In this document: one piece after another, positions 52,286 to 62,222 of the stretch
Numbering within the stretch: the stretch's first letter is position 1
Layout: each line of letters starts with the position of its first letter
Source of the DNA: Candidatus Paracaedibacteraceae bacterium
Lineage (GTDB): Bacteria; Pseudomonadota; Alphaproteobacteria; UBA6184
Direction: 5' to 3'
NCBI GenBank assembly: GCA_024236035.1
Contig: JACKLG010000001.1
Span: forward strand, 62,001 to 126,000
Length of the DNA stretch: 64,000 nucleotides
Translations under genes and position numbers: made by a program
Notes under the pieces: generated by a model
Database searches by the model: none
The model's input: the letters and a program-made list of their open reading frames with translations, nothing else
Told to the model about the DNA's origin: nothing

Positions 52286-52804
52286 CTATACCATATAAGC
52301 TGAATCAGATTCATAAGGATTGGGAATATTGTGCTGTTGTAAAATTGCTATTTCTAATGACTCCATCTCTTCTGCCTCTTCATCGGTTTCATGATCATAT
52401 CCAATTAAATGTAATGTACTATGAACAATAAGATGAGACAAGTGATGATGCATTAATTTTTGCTGTTGTTTTGATTCAAGTTCAATTGTTTCAATACTTA
52501 ATACTATATCTCCTAATAAAACACAAGTATCCATATTTTTTAATATTGATATGTTTTCTTCCTGCGGGAATGACAATACATTCGTAGGTTTATTTTTTCC
52601 CCGGTATTCTTGGTTAAGTTCTTGTATATTTTGGTCATTCGTTAAAAGCAAACTAACCTCTATATGCTTTGGCATATTATTTAATACAGATGAACAAGTT
52701 AAGGCTGAATAAATATACTTCTTAAAAAATGTTTCCAGAGGCTCATTTAATAAACCTTCCCAGCGCAAGTCTTCTACTGAAAGCTGAAGCTCAAGGTTAA
52801 TCAT
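52286..52804 (-). CDS. ybeY: Endoribonuclease/rRNA maturation factor YbeY
   Basis: 172 residues. Metal-dependent single-strand endoribonuclease that trims 16S rRNA and takes part in ribosome quality control. The zinc motif HSTLHLIGYDH supplies His128, His132 and His138. NQEYRGKNKPTNVLSFP is also characteristic. It overlaps phoH by 8 bp at its start and is 6 bp from corC, so the cluster is one transcript. Confidence 0.95.
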   Translation of the reverse strand: MINLELQLSVEDLRWEGLLNEPLETFFKKYIYSALTCSSVLNNMPKHIEVSLLLTNDQNIQELNQEYRGKNKPTNVLSFPQEENISILKNMDTCVLLGDIVLSIETIELESKQQQKLMHHHLSHLIVHSTLHLIGYDHETDEEAEEMESLEIAILQQHNIPNPYESDSAYMV

Positions 52805-53798
52805 TTCTACCTATATTTAAACCTTTTCTTCGTTGTATTTCTTTATCATATGCTTTTACAATTTTGGCTACTAAGGGATGGCGAACTACATCTTCGCTAG
52901 AAAACTCTAACATCCCAACACCCTCTACATCTTTTAAAATTTGAGTAGCCTCAACTAACCCAGAAATTATTCCGCTCGGCAAGTCTATCTGACTCATGTC
53001 TCCACATACAACCATTCTACTTGCTTGACCTATACGCGTAAGTAACATTTTCATTTGAACCGAAGTAGTATTCTGAGCTTCATCCACAATAATAAAAGAT
53101 TTAGCCAAAGTGCGCCCCCGCATAAAAGCTAATGGTGCAATTTCAATTTCGCCTGTTTCCAATTTTTTAATGACTTCTTCTGGATTTAGAAAATCATGCA
53201 AGGCATCATAAATAGGGCGCAGATATGGATCCACTTTCTCTCTCATATCTCCAGGCAAAAAACCAAGTTTTTCACCAGCTTCAACAGCAGGTCGCGATAA
53301 AATTATGCGTTGAACTTCCCCTTCCAGTAACTTGGATACCGCAATAGCAACTGCCAAGTATGTTTTACCTGTTCCTGCAGGCCCTACTCCAAAAGTTAAA
53401 TCACTACTAAGAATGTTTTCTATATATTTTTGTTGATTAATTGTACGCGGCTTTAAAACTTTTTTTCGTGTTTTTATTTGTAAAGGATCAATGTCACCAC
53501 TAAAAGGTGTGTGATGATCTTCTTCATGCCGAGCAATGCTACCAAGAGCACCATGCACATCATCAGCAGTAACTTTAAAACCTTTTTTTGCTAAATCATA
53601 CAAGTGTAAAATTACTTTTTCAGTAGCAGACACATTTTCTTTAGATCCTGAAATAAATAATGTATTCCCTCTTTGAGAAATAGAAACATCTAGTTTATGT
53701 TCTATAATTCTAAGATGCATATCTTGGCTGCCATACACAAATCCCAACAATTTGTTGTCTTCTAATTCAAAACTTAACGTTTCTTCAACTTGCGACAA
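52797..53798 (-). CDS. phoH: PhoH-family ATPase (YbeZ)
   Basis: 333 residues. P-loop GPAGTGKT (139-146), Walker B FIIVDEAQN, and an N-terminal KH-like region (about 30-75). PhoH/YbeZ works with YbeY in RNA metabolism. Starts 16 bp after miaB, overlaps ybeY by 8 bp. The order miaB-phoH-ybeY-corC-lnt is the standard alphaproteobacterial arrangement. Confidence 0.95.
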   Translation of the reverse strand: MSQVEETLSFELEDNKLLGFVYGSQDMHLRIIEHKLDVSISQRGNTLFISGSKENVSATEKVILHLYDLAKKGFKVTADDVHGALGSIARHEEDHHTPFSGDIDPLQIKTRKKVLKPRTINQQKYIENILSSDLTFGVGPAGTGKTYLAVAIAVSKLLEGEVQRIILSRPAVEAGEKLGFLPGDMREKVDPYLRPIYDALHDFLNPEEVIKKLETGEIEIAPLAFMRGRTLAKSFIIVDEAQNTTSVQMKMLLTRIGQASRMVVCGDMSQIDLPSGIISGLVEATQILKDVEGVGMLEFSSEDVVRHPLVAKIVKAYDKEIQRRKGLNIGRND

Positions 53799-53814
53799 AT
53801 TTTTTATCCTTTTA

Positions 53815-55230
53815 TTATGCGTAATGTATATGTTCCTGAGTCACCATTTTACCTGCTAAACTATTTTGGGTGCCCCCCTCAATTTCCACCGTTACTATTT
53901 GTCCTAATAAACGTTTAGGTGCTTCTAAATAAACTGACTGCAAAAACGGAGATTTCCCAATAAGTTGGCCTGGGTGCCTTCCCTCTTTTTCTAACAACAC
54001 AGTAGTTTGTTTTCCTACCATACTTATATTAAATTCCAGTTGTTGTTCTCGTAATAATTCCTGTAAAATTTGCAGTCTATTATCTTTTATATCTTCATTT
54101 ACTTGAGAATGTATTAACGCCGCAGGGGTCCCAGGGCGCATACTATATTTAAATGAGTACGCCTGAACGTATTTTATATCTCTAACAAGTTGCAATGTAT
54201 CTTCAAAATCCTGATCAGTTTCATCAGGGAATCCCACTATAAAGTCAGATGACAAAGCAATATCAGGTCTTATTTCTCTTAACTTATAAATAATATCTCG
54301 ATATTCCGCAGCTGTATGCTTGCGGTTCATTGCTTTTAGAATTTTGTCAGAACCACTTTGAACTGGTAAATGAAAGTATGGCATTAAATGTGGTATATCT
54401 TTGTGAGCTGTATATAATTCTTTATGCATATCTTGTGGGTGAGATGTTGTATATCGTATGCGCTCTAGGCCGGGCACCTCAGCCATTGCAAACAACAAAC
54501 GTCCCATGCTCCACTCCTTATCATCTAGACCAACTCCATGATAAGCCGTTACATTTTGACCTAGTAATGTAATTTCTTTCACACCAATACTAACCAAATG
54601 TTTAGCTTCTTTTAAGATATCGGCAACTGGTCTGGAAAATTCCGAACCTCTGGTATACGGTACAACACAAAATGTACAAAACTTATCACATCCTTCTTGA
54701 ACTGATAAGAAAGCAGATCCCTTATGATCTGGATTAGGAGCTGGCAGCGAATCAAATTTAGATTCAGTAGGAAAGTCAACGTCTAACACTGATGGCTTAC
54801 CATTTTTAGATAATGTACGATGCGCTTGAGCTATCATTTCAGGTAACTTATGATAAGATTGCGGGCCAAAAACCATATCTACAACAGGCTTGCGTCGGCT
54901 GATTTCTTCTCCCTCTGCCTGCGCAACACATCCAGCAACAGCTAAAATCATATATTCGCCTTTAGCAGCCTTGGCTTCTTTATAAGGCTCTAAACGACCA
55001 ATGTCTGAATATAGTTTATGCTCCGCTTTTTCCCTAATATGACAAGTGTTTAATATAATCATATCCGCATTTTCAGGGGTGTCAGACAACTGGTAACCTA
55101 ACGGCTTTAACAAATCAATCATACGATCAGAATCATACATGTTCATCTGACAACCGTAAGTTTTTACGAATAATTTTTTAATGATACTCATTTGGAACTC
55201 TACTAAACGTTGAAAATTAGATATTGCCAT
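53815..55230 (-). CDS. miaB: tRNA methylthiotransferase MiaB
   Basis: Adds the methylthio group to i6A37 made by MiaA (at 27.9 kb). 471 residues: N-terminal UPF0004 domain with Cys27, Cys63 and Cys101 (the auxiliary cluster), radical SAM CDKFCTFC with Cys181, Cys185 and Cys188, and a C-terminal TRAM domain. A second ATG 13 codons in (ending at 55191) directly precedes IIKKLFVKTYG and could be the true start; neither has a strong ribosome site. First gene of the cluster. Confidence 0.96.
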   Translation of the reverse strand: MAISNFQRLVEFQMSIIKKLFVKTYGCQMNMYDSDRMIDLLKPLGYQLSDTPENADMIILNTCHIREKAEHKLYSDIGRLEPYKEAKAAKGEYMILAVAGCVAQAEGEEISRRKPVVDMVFGPQSYHKLPEMIAQAHRTLSKNGKPSVLDVDFPTESKFDSLPAPNPDHKGSAFLSVQEGCDKFCTFCVVPYTRGSEFSRPVADILKEAKHLVSIGVKEITLLGQNVTAYHGVGLDDKEWSMGRLLFAMAEVPGLERIRYTTSHPQDMHKELYTAHKDIPHLMPYFHLPVQSGSDKILKAMNRKHTAAEYRDIIYKLREIRPDIALSSDFIVGFPDETDQDFEDTLQLVRDIKYVQAYSFKYSMRPGTPAALIHSQVNEDIKDNRLQILQELLREQQLEFNISMVGKQTTVLLEKEGRHPGQLIGKSPFLQSVYLEAPKRLLGQIVTVEIEGGTQNSLAGKMVTQEHIHYA

Positions 55231-55505
55231 AAATAAAGGATATTTAACTATAAATCAAGCAAAGATACCCCCTTAAAATCAAAGACAAACCTCTATAAAA
55301 CAAGTTAAGCTTATTATAATGAGCAATCCCTCCCCCTACTTAGCTTATATCTTAACAAGATAAAAAACATATAGATTTACCTCCACTCTTCTTCGTCAAT
55401 TTTAAGAAAAAGTAGAAGATCTCCTTGCCGAACTTAGAAGATCATTTGCACCTATTATGTAGGCCGCCGCCTATCAATGTATTTGCCAACACATCGTAAT
55501 ACTTT

Positions 55506-56630
55506 TTATTTTATTAATGGCCACCTCCACTCCATTCCAGCCTTAAAAGCTTCCTTCACAGAGCAAAAGAGCGCTAATCGATATATACACCACAAACCTA
55601 AAAGCCATATAAAATGTAATAAGATATCGTTTTGGACATACTCTCCAACTACATATTTAATAATCACACCTAAAAGAATAAAAAATGGAAAATGAAGACT
55701 ATAAAACAACAATGAATTTTGACCTATATATTCTAATATAGATATATATCTATTTTTTTTATTCTTAACTAAACGAAATATATTTAATAAAACCAAAATA
55801 AAAACTATGGCTCCCCCACTCAGAAATAAATTAGGAGGATACTTAGAAACAAACCAAAAACGCTCTTCTGGTATTTTTTCTAATAACCTTGCTAAAACAA
55901 CACTTATTATTAACACGGCGGCAAGGAAAAGCTCTTTAAGTGTTTCCCCCTCAGGTCTATTTATTAACAGCCTACCATAAGATAAACCCAAAATACTGAA
56001 AGATGCCCACGGAATAATATTAAACGTAGTTTTTACTCCTGAGTTAATACCAGGCAACAGAAAGATACTTGCAATTACAGAATGATAATTATCAAAATAA
56101 TCATCAAAAACATCTACCAACCCTGACCAAATTAAACCTGTTATTCCTATCGTTACCAAATAGAAGCTTGGCACACGAGACAATAGTGTGCAAATTATTA
56201 TACTAACACCTAAGTTAAGATAAACACCAAACACAAAAAATATCGGGGCCCCTTGGTTAGGACCACTATCTAAAACATCCAAAGGCGTTAGCAGCCACAA
56301 AGGCCTTATAATAAGCCCTAAAACCATTATAAAAACACCCCTTTTAAAATTATGCCTCAAAAAAACTTTAAAGCTTTCGTGATGGCTTTGACTCAAGGCA
56401 AGAGCAGCTCCCAATAACACAAAAAAACCTACTGGGGCTAATTGTTCGCTTACAACCCACATTATATAAAAGGAATCCGCCATAGCCAGTATATGAGTTG
56501 TATCAAAAAAGACTTCTCCCAACGAACGTCCCCCTACAAAAAAAGTCACATGAACCCATGTGACTAATATGCAAAACACCCCTCTTAAAACATCTATTTC
56601 TAAACGCCTTGAATGACCTAAATTCATCAT
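55506..56630 (-). CDS. DUF1624/acyltransferase-like membrane protein
   Basis: 374 residues, about ten membrane segments. RRLEIDVLRGVFCILVTW at the start is the signature of the DUF1624/HGSNAT acetyltransferase-like family (R-x2-xID-x-LRG); a His follows in the first membrane segment (VHVTFF). Some relatives transfer acyl groups across the membrane to glycans. The substrate is unknown. It is followed by no partner gene, and the unknown 697-residue gene lies just upstream with a 43-bp gap on the same strand. Confidence 0.72.
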   Translation of the reverse strand: MMNLGHSRRLEIDVLRGVFCILVTWVHVTFFVGGRSLGEVFFDTTHILAMADSFYIMWVVSEQLAPVGFFVLLGAALALSQSHHESFKVFLRHNFKRGVFIMVLGLIIRPLWLLTPLDVLDSGPNQGAPIFFVFGVYLNLGVSIIICTLLSRVPSFYLVTIGITGLIWSGLVDVFDDYFDNYHSVIASIFLLPGINSGVKTTFNIIPWASFSILGLSYGRLLINRPEGETLKELFLAAVLIISVVLARLLEKIPEERFWFVSKYPPNLFLSGGAIVFILVLLNIFRLVKNKKNRYISILEYIGQNSLLFYSLHFPFFILLGVIIKYVVGEYVQNDILLHFIWLLGLWCIYRLALFCSVKEAFKAGMEWRWPLIK

Positions 56631-56673
56631 TTTTTCTTTCTTTTTTTTATTTTAGACGCTTAAAATTTTATTT

Positions 56674-58767
56674 TCAAGCCTCCCTTCCAGGCGAACTTAC
56701 AGAGGTTCTAAGTCTCTCTAAATCGTGAATTACTGTTTCACCCCCCATACTTACATACCTGCTTAAATCACGAATAAATCTTAACAACTGGTTTTTATGA
56801 TGGTCAACCTCTGTTAAAGGTGGCGTATAAAAAATCCAATTCACCCCATCAACTAATTTATTAGCTACCTTTCGACCACAATCCTGCGCTTCAGGATATG
56901 GAATTGCAATAGGAGAACTAAACCCTAAATGCCTAATACTATTTGCAACTCGGTTAAAGCTTCTTTGCATATAGCTATCTTCTGTAGAAACAGTCAGCCT
57001 TTCTCCCGCCACCAACCAGTTAGCAACGCCCTTAGACGCCTTCGCAAGTCTGGACTCATCCTCTTTTATCGGCATTGTGTGTCCTCTCAGCAAATTTACA
57101 GTTCCCACGCCTAAATTATATACACATCCCGCACCGAAACCTTCAGAATTTCTTACATCAGAAATAATTCTTTCTCCTTCAAACAAGCCGTGGTTAAATT
57201 CTGAAAAATGTGAAACCACTGGCTGCTTAATTACAGACTCTAATGCCCAAATTGCTATTGCCCCTAAAATTAACCATGGCGTATCTATGCCTTCAACAAG
57301 ACTCATCATGTAAAAAGTCATCAACATGGGAACTGCTAAAACGATATAATACAATCCATGTCCCACCATTGTTCTTACTGGGGTGTGAGAGAGATATTTA
57401 GCAGAAATTTGTATTCCTCTTTTTCGTTCTAAAGTATAACCAGAAAACATACCCATTAACTGATCATATACTTCACCTGCCGCTGAAATCGCTCTTGGCG
57501 CACGCAACAACGTTAAGGCACCAGCGGCGACGCCCAAACCAACGCCAGCAGGTATTAACTTATTCATCGAATATTCTATAGTCATTCCTAAAGGAACCAA
57601 GGCTGTCGCCATCAACGCTTGAGCCCCATATCTTCCAATTTTTCTACCCAGAGAAACTGTCGCAGAGGGATCTAAAGATTCAAATTCTTCTTTTGCTAAA
57701 TCCATTAACTCAAGAAAAAGAGCCTCTAAATCTTTTTCTTTATACAAACTAAACATTTTTTCAATGCATGCATCATCTTTAGACATATATATAGAATTGT
57801 ACGCCAACGCCAAAAATGATAGTAGATGATCTCTAATTTCTTTAGTGTCTCTTAGGCGGTAATGAGGGAACTTACTAAGAACCTTTGTTTCTAAAACCTT
57901 ACTTTCTTCATAGGTTTCAAGTGTCATACCTGCAAAAAACATAGGATAAGTTAACATATTCCGCATTAAACCTAATGTGTTTCCCATATACCTAATAAGA
58001 TCAATAGAACCATCTGCCAAGCTTCGAATGCCATTAAACATCTTCACACTACCCCTTAGGCAAGGAGTACCGGCTTTTTGTATATCATCTAGAGTAATTT
58101 CTTCTAGTTTCTTTCCACATTTTTTTAGAAGCCATCGAACATATGGCTCAAACACAGCATAATACGTAGGTATTTGAATTAAATGAAACATTAAAAGGTT
58201 TCCCCAGATCAAGGCTTTTACTTCCAAACTTGAGTCTGTATAATCTTCTAAATGTACTGACAAACCTAATGGAGGATATGCAGCCTGAACTAAATCTCTA
58301 AATGTCCCCACGGTAGTCCCGTAGGCAAGGCCGCTAGTAATTAAAAATGTGAGAACTTCTTTAGGAGCAGAAAGCCTAGTAGAATTTATTTGCTGCTGGA
58401 CAAAACCTAAAATTTTTTTGGATTGAGCTTCAACATGAGCTGGAAGAACTGCATCTTTTCGAAATAACGGATTTATTGTGCTGCCGGTAGTATCTTTATT
58501 TCCAAAGGCGTATTTTTTGCCTTTTAAAGATTCAACACGATCAGTTCTGGATAACGGATTAATAGTAATCCTCCTGTTTGGAAAGCTCGGAACTTTGTAA
58601 CCTAACGGCGTATTTTTTTCTTCAACCCCCATTGGAACTGCCTCTACTGTTGCAGAAACCAACGCCCCTCCCACTACCTCATAATCTTTAGGAGCTCCAG
58701 TAATACCAGCAGCCGCAAGCATACTTGTCGAACATAAAAATATAAATGATAATTTCTTTAACCCCAT
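56674..58767 (-). CDS. Unknown 697-residue membrane protein
   Basis: Signal-like N-terminus (MGLKKLSFIFLCSTSMLAAA) and several later hydrophobic segments: ALIWGNLLMFHLIQIPTYYA (about 188), LVPLGMTIEYSM (about 395), VGLGVAAGALTLL (about 410), LYYIVLAVPMLMTFYMMSLV (about 470) and PWLILGAIAIWAL (about 500). The rest is mixed helix and loop, with several conserved-looking Arg/Asp pairs. No domain is recognised. Composition matches neighbours, so it looks native rather than recent. It could be a membrane enzyme or envelope protein working with the DUF1624 protein that follows 43 bp downstream. Confidence 0.7.
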   Translation of the reverse strand: MGLKKLSFIFLCSTSMLAAAGITGAPKDYEVVGGALVSATVEAVPMGVEEKNTPLGYKVPSFPNRRITINPLSRTDRVESLKGKKYAFGNKDTTGSTINPLFRKDAVLPAHVEAQSKKILGFVQQQINSTRLSAPKEVLTFLITSGLAYGTTVGTFRDLVQAAYPPLGLSVHLEDYTDSSLEVKALIWGNLLMFHLIQIPTYYAVFEPYVRWLLKKCGKKLEEITLDDIQKAGTPCLRGSVKMFNGIRSLADGSIDLIRYMGNTLGLMRNMLTYPMFFAGMTLETYEESKVLETKVLSKFPHYRLRDTKEIRDHLLSFLALAYNSIYMSKDDACIEKMFSLYKEKDLEALFLELMDLAKEEFESLDPSATVSLGRKIGRYGAQALMATALVPLGMTIEYSMNKLIPAGVGLGVAAGALTLLRAPRAISAAGEVYDQLMGMFSGYTLERKRGIQISAKYLSHTPVRTMVGHGLYYIVLAVPMLMTFYMMSLVEGIDTPWLILGAIAIWALESVIKQPVVSHFSEFNHGLFEGERIISDVRNSEGFGAGCVYNLGVGTVNLLRGHTMPIKEDESRLAKASKGVANWLVAGERLTVSTEDSYMQRSFNRVANSIRHLGFSSPIAIPYPEAQDCGRKVANKLVDGVNWIFYTPPLTEVDHHKNQLLRFIRDLSRYVSMGGETVIHDLERLRTSVSSPGREA

Positions 58768-58952
58768 CTGGTTGTCTCCTCAAATGCATATCTCCTAAAT
58801 TTATTTATAGTGCTACCTGCCTAGTCAGTCAAATAATTATGACAAATTTTCCAAATATTGTTTTTAATTAAAAAAATTATATAGTTCAGCTAGTATTTCA
58901 TAAGGAAAAAACCCTCAAATTCAAGGGTTAAAGAGGTTTTTCTATAAAACAC

Positions 58953-58980
58953 TAGACAGTCTGAAAAAAAAATCTATAAT
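58953..58980 (+). promoter_or_regulatory. Promoter for the acpP-fabF-mltG-gmk unit
   Basis: TAGACA (58953-58958) and a perfect TATAAT (58975-58980) 16 bp apart, about 60 bp before the acpP ATG. Good match to the sigma70 consensus. Confidence 0.6.
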
Positions 58981-59041
58981 ACAATTTGTTTTTCCCCCCT
59001 TTATGGAAAAACAAATTAGTAGTTAATACAAAGGAATCAAC

Positions 59042-59284
59042 ATGAGTGATCAAATTTTTCAACGTGTAAAACAAATCATTGTAAAACAACTTGGCGTTGA
59101 TGAAGAAAAAGTAACCCCAGAAGCCCGCTTCATTGACGACCTAGGTGCAGATAGCCTAGACACAGTAGAAGTTGTCATGGCATTCGAGGAAGAATTCGGT
59201 TGCGAAATATCTGATGATGCTTCACAAAAAATTATGAGCGTCCAAGATGCTGTAAGCTTCCTTTCTGAAAACGCAACTAAATAA
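59042..59284 (+). CDS. acpP: Acyl carrier protein
   Basis: 80 residues, acidic, with the phosphopantetheine attachment Ser38 in LGADSLDTVEVVMAFEEEFG. Carries fatty-acyl chains in lipid synthesis. Followed 13 bp later by fabF, its partner in chain elongation. Conserved start of the acpP-fabF-mltG-gmk order. Confidence 0.98.
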   Translation: MSDQIFQRVKQIIVKQLGVDEEKVTPEARFIDDLGADSLDTVEVVMAFEEEFGCEISDDASQKIMSVQDAVSFLSENATK

Positions 59285-59297
59285 GATTATTGTTTTT

Positions 59298-60563
59298 ATG
59301 AAACGTCGTGTTGTCATCACAGGCTTAGGTTTAGTTACTCCTTTAGGATGCGGAGTAACTCCCACATGGAAAAACTTAATCGCAGGAAAATCCGGAATTC
59401 GTCGAATTACTGCGTTTGACCCCACAAACTACCAATGTCAAGTTGCTGGTCAAGTCCCAGAAGGTAAAGAGCCAGGTCAATTCGACATCGATGCCTACGT
59501 ACCTTATAAAGACCAGAAAAAAATGGATCGATTTATTCATTTGGGTTTGGCTGCTGCGAAGATGGCATTAGAAGATGCTGGGTGGCAACCTGAGGATGAA
59601 CACGCAAAAGAAAGAACTGGTGTTTCTCTTGGGGCTGGAATTGGTGGTTTACCTGAAATAGAACGAACCGCCATCAATCTACATGAGAACGGTCCTCGCC
59701 GTATCAGCCCTTTTTTTATCCCAGCCTCATTAATTAATTTATTATCCGGCCATGTATCTATTAATTATGGTTTTAAAGGACCCAACCATGCTGTAGTTAC
59801 AGCTTGCGCTAGTGGTGTACATTCTATTGGAGATGCCGCTCGCATGATTCAATACGGTGACGCAGAAGTTATGGTAGCAGGAGCTGCCGAAGCTTCAGTT
59901 TGCCCTATAGGCATAGGGGGGTTCGCCGCATTAAGGGCCTTGTCAACTAAATATAATGATACCCCAGAAAAAGCCTCTAGACCATGGGACAAGGGCCGAG
60001 ATGGTTTTGTAATGGGGGAAGGCGCTGGTATAGTAATTTTAGAAGAGCTAGAGCATGCTTTAAACCGCGGAGCCAAAATATATGCTGAATATAAGGGATA
60101 TGGGATGTCCAGCGATGCTTACCATATGACCTCCCCACCAGAAGACGGTGCGGGCGCTTATAGGGCTATGAAGGCAGCCTTAAAGGATGCAAACTTAAAT
60201 CCTGAAGAATTAGATTACATTAACGCTCATGGTACATCCACTCCAGTGGGAGATGTTATAGAGCATCGTGCCGTTAAACGCTTATTAGATGGCAAACAAC
60301 ATAATTTGTCTATGTCTTCTACAAAGTCTGCAATTGGTCATTTATTAGGTGCCGCGGGAGGAGTAGAAACTATATTTTCGATTTTAGCACTTCGCGACCA
60401 AATCGTTCCCCCTACCTTAAACTTAGAGGATCCAGAGGGAGAATGTGATTTAGATTTAGTACCTTTAGTTGCAAAGAACCGCAAGGTAGAACACGTATTA
60501 TGTAACTCATTTGGTTTTGGTGGAACCAATGCATCTATTGTACTTTCTAAGTGGAATGATTAA
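59298..60563 (+). CDS. fabF: 3-oxoacyl-ACP synthase II
   Basis: Condensing enzyme of fatty-acid elongation. 421 residues with the catalytic triad Cys170 (VTACASGVHSIG), His311 (INAHGTSTPVGD) and His348 (STKSAIGHLLGAAGG), plus Lys343. Normal length. Overlaps mltG by 8 bp. Confidence 0.98.
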   Translation: MKRRVVITGLGLVTPLGCGVTPTWKNLIAGKSGIRRITAFDPTNYQCQVAGQVPEGKEPGQFDIDAYVPYKDQKKMDRFIHLGLAAAKMALEDAGWQPEDEHAKERTGVSLGAGIGGLPEIERTAINLHENGPRRISPFFIPASLINLLSGHVSINYGFKGPNHAVVTACASGVHSIGDAARMIQYGDAEVMVAGAAEASVCPIGIGGFAALRALSTKYNDTPEKASRPWDKGRDGFVMGEGAGIVILEELEHALNRGAKIYAEYKGYGMSSDAYHMTSPPEDGAGAYRAMKAALKDANLNPEELDYINAHGTSTPVGDVIEHRAVKRLLDGKQHNLSMSSTKSAIGHLLGAAGGVETIFSILALRDQIVPPTLNLEDPEGECDLDLVPLVAKNRKVEHVLCNSFGFGGTNASIVLSKWND

Positions 60564-61566
60564 AAAAATTTTAGGCTTTAATTTGCAGAGCGCTCTAACG
60601 AAATGGCGCTCTTTTTTTGTATTAGGTAGCTTTGCTTTACTTTGCGTTGTAATAGGATGGCTGACCTATGCTTATTATGTTTACTCCAATCCATACAATC
60701 CAACCCAAAAAGAAATAACCATCATAAAAGGCTCCTCTACTTTAGATGCTCTTTTTCTCTTATATAAAGAGAAGATTTTACCCCATCCTTATCTAACGAT
60801 AACATTTGCCATATTTATGAGATCACCATTTAAATTCGTTGCAGGAGAATATCTATTTCCAACAAATGCTCCTCCAAAACAAATTTTTAAAATATTACGC
60901 ATGGGACAAGTATTAGAACATAAGTTTGTTTTTCCAGAAGGTTTGACAACACATGAAATTGTTACATCTATAAATAATGATCCTCGCCTATCTGGGGCCC
61001 TTAACATCAAAATACCAGAAGGAAGCCTTTTCCCATCTACTTATAAACTTCAAAGAAATTCCGACAGAATGCAGCTTATTAAGGTTATGCAAGACAACAT
61101 GAATAAGCTCGCTAAAGAGTTAATGAAAACCAACCAGAATCCATTTATAAAAACAGAAGAGCAACTCATTACGTTTGCTTCCATCTTAGAAAAAGAAGCC
61201 GCCATACCCGAAGAACTGCCTAGAATAGCTGGAGTTTTTGTAAATCGTCTTAAAAACCACATGAGATTACAATCTTGTCCTACCGTTATATACGCTAAAA
61301 CTTTAGGGAAGACAAAAACCTCTAATATTTTAACTTATGAAGACTTAAAGATAGAATCCGAATATAACACTTACAAAAAAAACGGGCTACCTATTGGTCC
61401 CATATGTTGTCCTGGCTTAAATGCATTAAAAGCAGCTGCTTATCCAATGAATACCACAGAGTTATTTTTTGTATTTGATGGAAAACAACACCATTTTTCG
61501 GTAACATATAAAGAACATTTAAATCGCAAAAACCTTATAAAAAAACGTAGTAAGGATAGCAGATGA
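60556..61566 (+). CDS. mltG: Endolytic murein transglycosylase MltG
   Basis: Cuts growing glycan strands at the inner membrane and may set their length. 336 residues from the ATG at 60556: one membrane segment (about 18-40), then the YceG-like domain with VFPEGLTTHEI, the catalytic Glu in ASILEKEAAIPEELPRIAGV and FVNRLKNHMRLQSCPTVIYA. An open frame 15 codons longer exists inside fabF; the inner ATG is preferred since it starts MIKKIL just before the membrane segment. Overlaps gmk by 4 bp (ATGA). Confidence 0.94.
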   Translation: MIKKILGFNLQSALTKWRSFFVLGSFALLCVVIGWLTYAYYVYSNPYNPTQKEITIIKGSSTLDALFLLYKEKILPHPYLTITFAIFMRSPFKFVAGEYLFPTNAPPKQIFKILRMGQVLEHKFVFPEGLTTHEIVTSINNDPRLSGALNIKIPEGSLFPSTYKLQRNSDRMQLIKVMQDNMNKLAKELMKTNQNPFIKTEEQLITFASILEKEAAIPEELPRIAGVFVNRLKNHMRLQSCPTVIYAKTLGKTKTSNILTYEDLKIESEYNTYKKNGLPIGPICCPGLNALKAAAYPMNTTELFFVFDGKQHHFSVTYKEHLNRKNLIKKRSKDSR

Positions 61567-62222
61567 ATCACCATATAAAACGCAGAGGTATTTTAATTAT
61601 AATATCTTCTCCTTCTGGCACCGGCAAAACTACTGTTGCAAATGCATTGCTTGAAAATGATTTCAATTTACATATGTCTGTTTCAGCCACCACTCGTTCT
61701 CCCCGTCCCAATGAAACTCATGGAAAAGATTATTTATTCATCTCTGAAGGCGAGTTTCTAAAGCAACGCGATGCAGGTAATTTTGCTGAACAGGCCAAAG
61801 TATTTGGGAACCACTATGGAACGTTTAAAACTACCGTAGACGATGCAATTGAGAATGGAAGAGATGTATTATTTGTAATTGATTGGCAAGGTACACAACA
61901 ATTATCCCAGTCCTACGCACATGACATGGTTCGAATTTTTATGCTTCCACCTACGTTTGAAGATCTACAGTCTCGATTAAATTATCGCGGGACCGATAAT
62001 AATAAAATTATTCAACAGCGTTTATTAAAAGCTACCGATGAAATGTCGCATTGGGCTGAATATGATTATGTTGTCATCAATAACAATCTAGAGCACACTA
62101 TATCTGCTATACACAATATTATTAAAAGCGAACGTCTTCGACGACGACGACAAGTAGATTTAGTTCACTTTGTAACTAAATTACGTGAAGATGGAGAAGA
62201 GTATGCCAAAAAAAATGGCTAA
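61563..62222 (+). CDS. gmk: Guanylate kinase
   Basis: Phosphorylates GMP to GDP. 219 residues with P-loop SSPSGTGKT (15-23), the GMP-binding SVSATTRSPRPNE and GKDYLFISEGEF. Starts inside the mltG stop (ATGA) and overlaps the next gene by 20 bp, so the run is tightly coupled. YicC, often beside gmk, is absent. Confidence 0.97.
   Translation: MNHHIKRRGILIIISSPSGTGKTTVANALLENDFNLHMSVSATTRSPRPNETHGKDYLFISEGEFLKQRDAGNFAEQAKVFGNHYGTFKTTVDDAIENGRDVLFVIDWQGTQQLSQSYAHDMVRIFMLPPTFEDLQSRLNYRGTDNNKIIQQRLLKATDEMSHWAEYDYVVINNNLEHTISAIHNIIKSERLRRRRQVDLVHFVTKLREDGEEYAKKNG

Noticed and set aside
55458..55475. TAGGC/GCCTA hairpin as terminator
   Set aside because: 5-bp stem without T-run and not directly after a stop codon.
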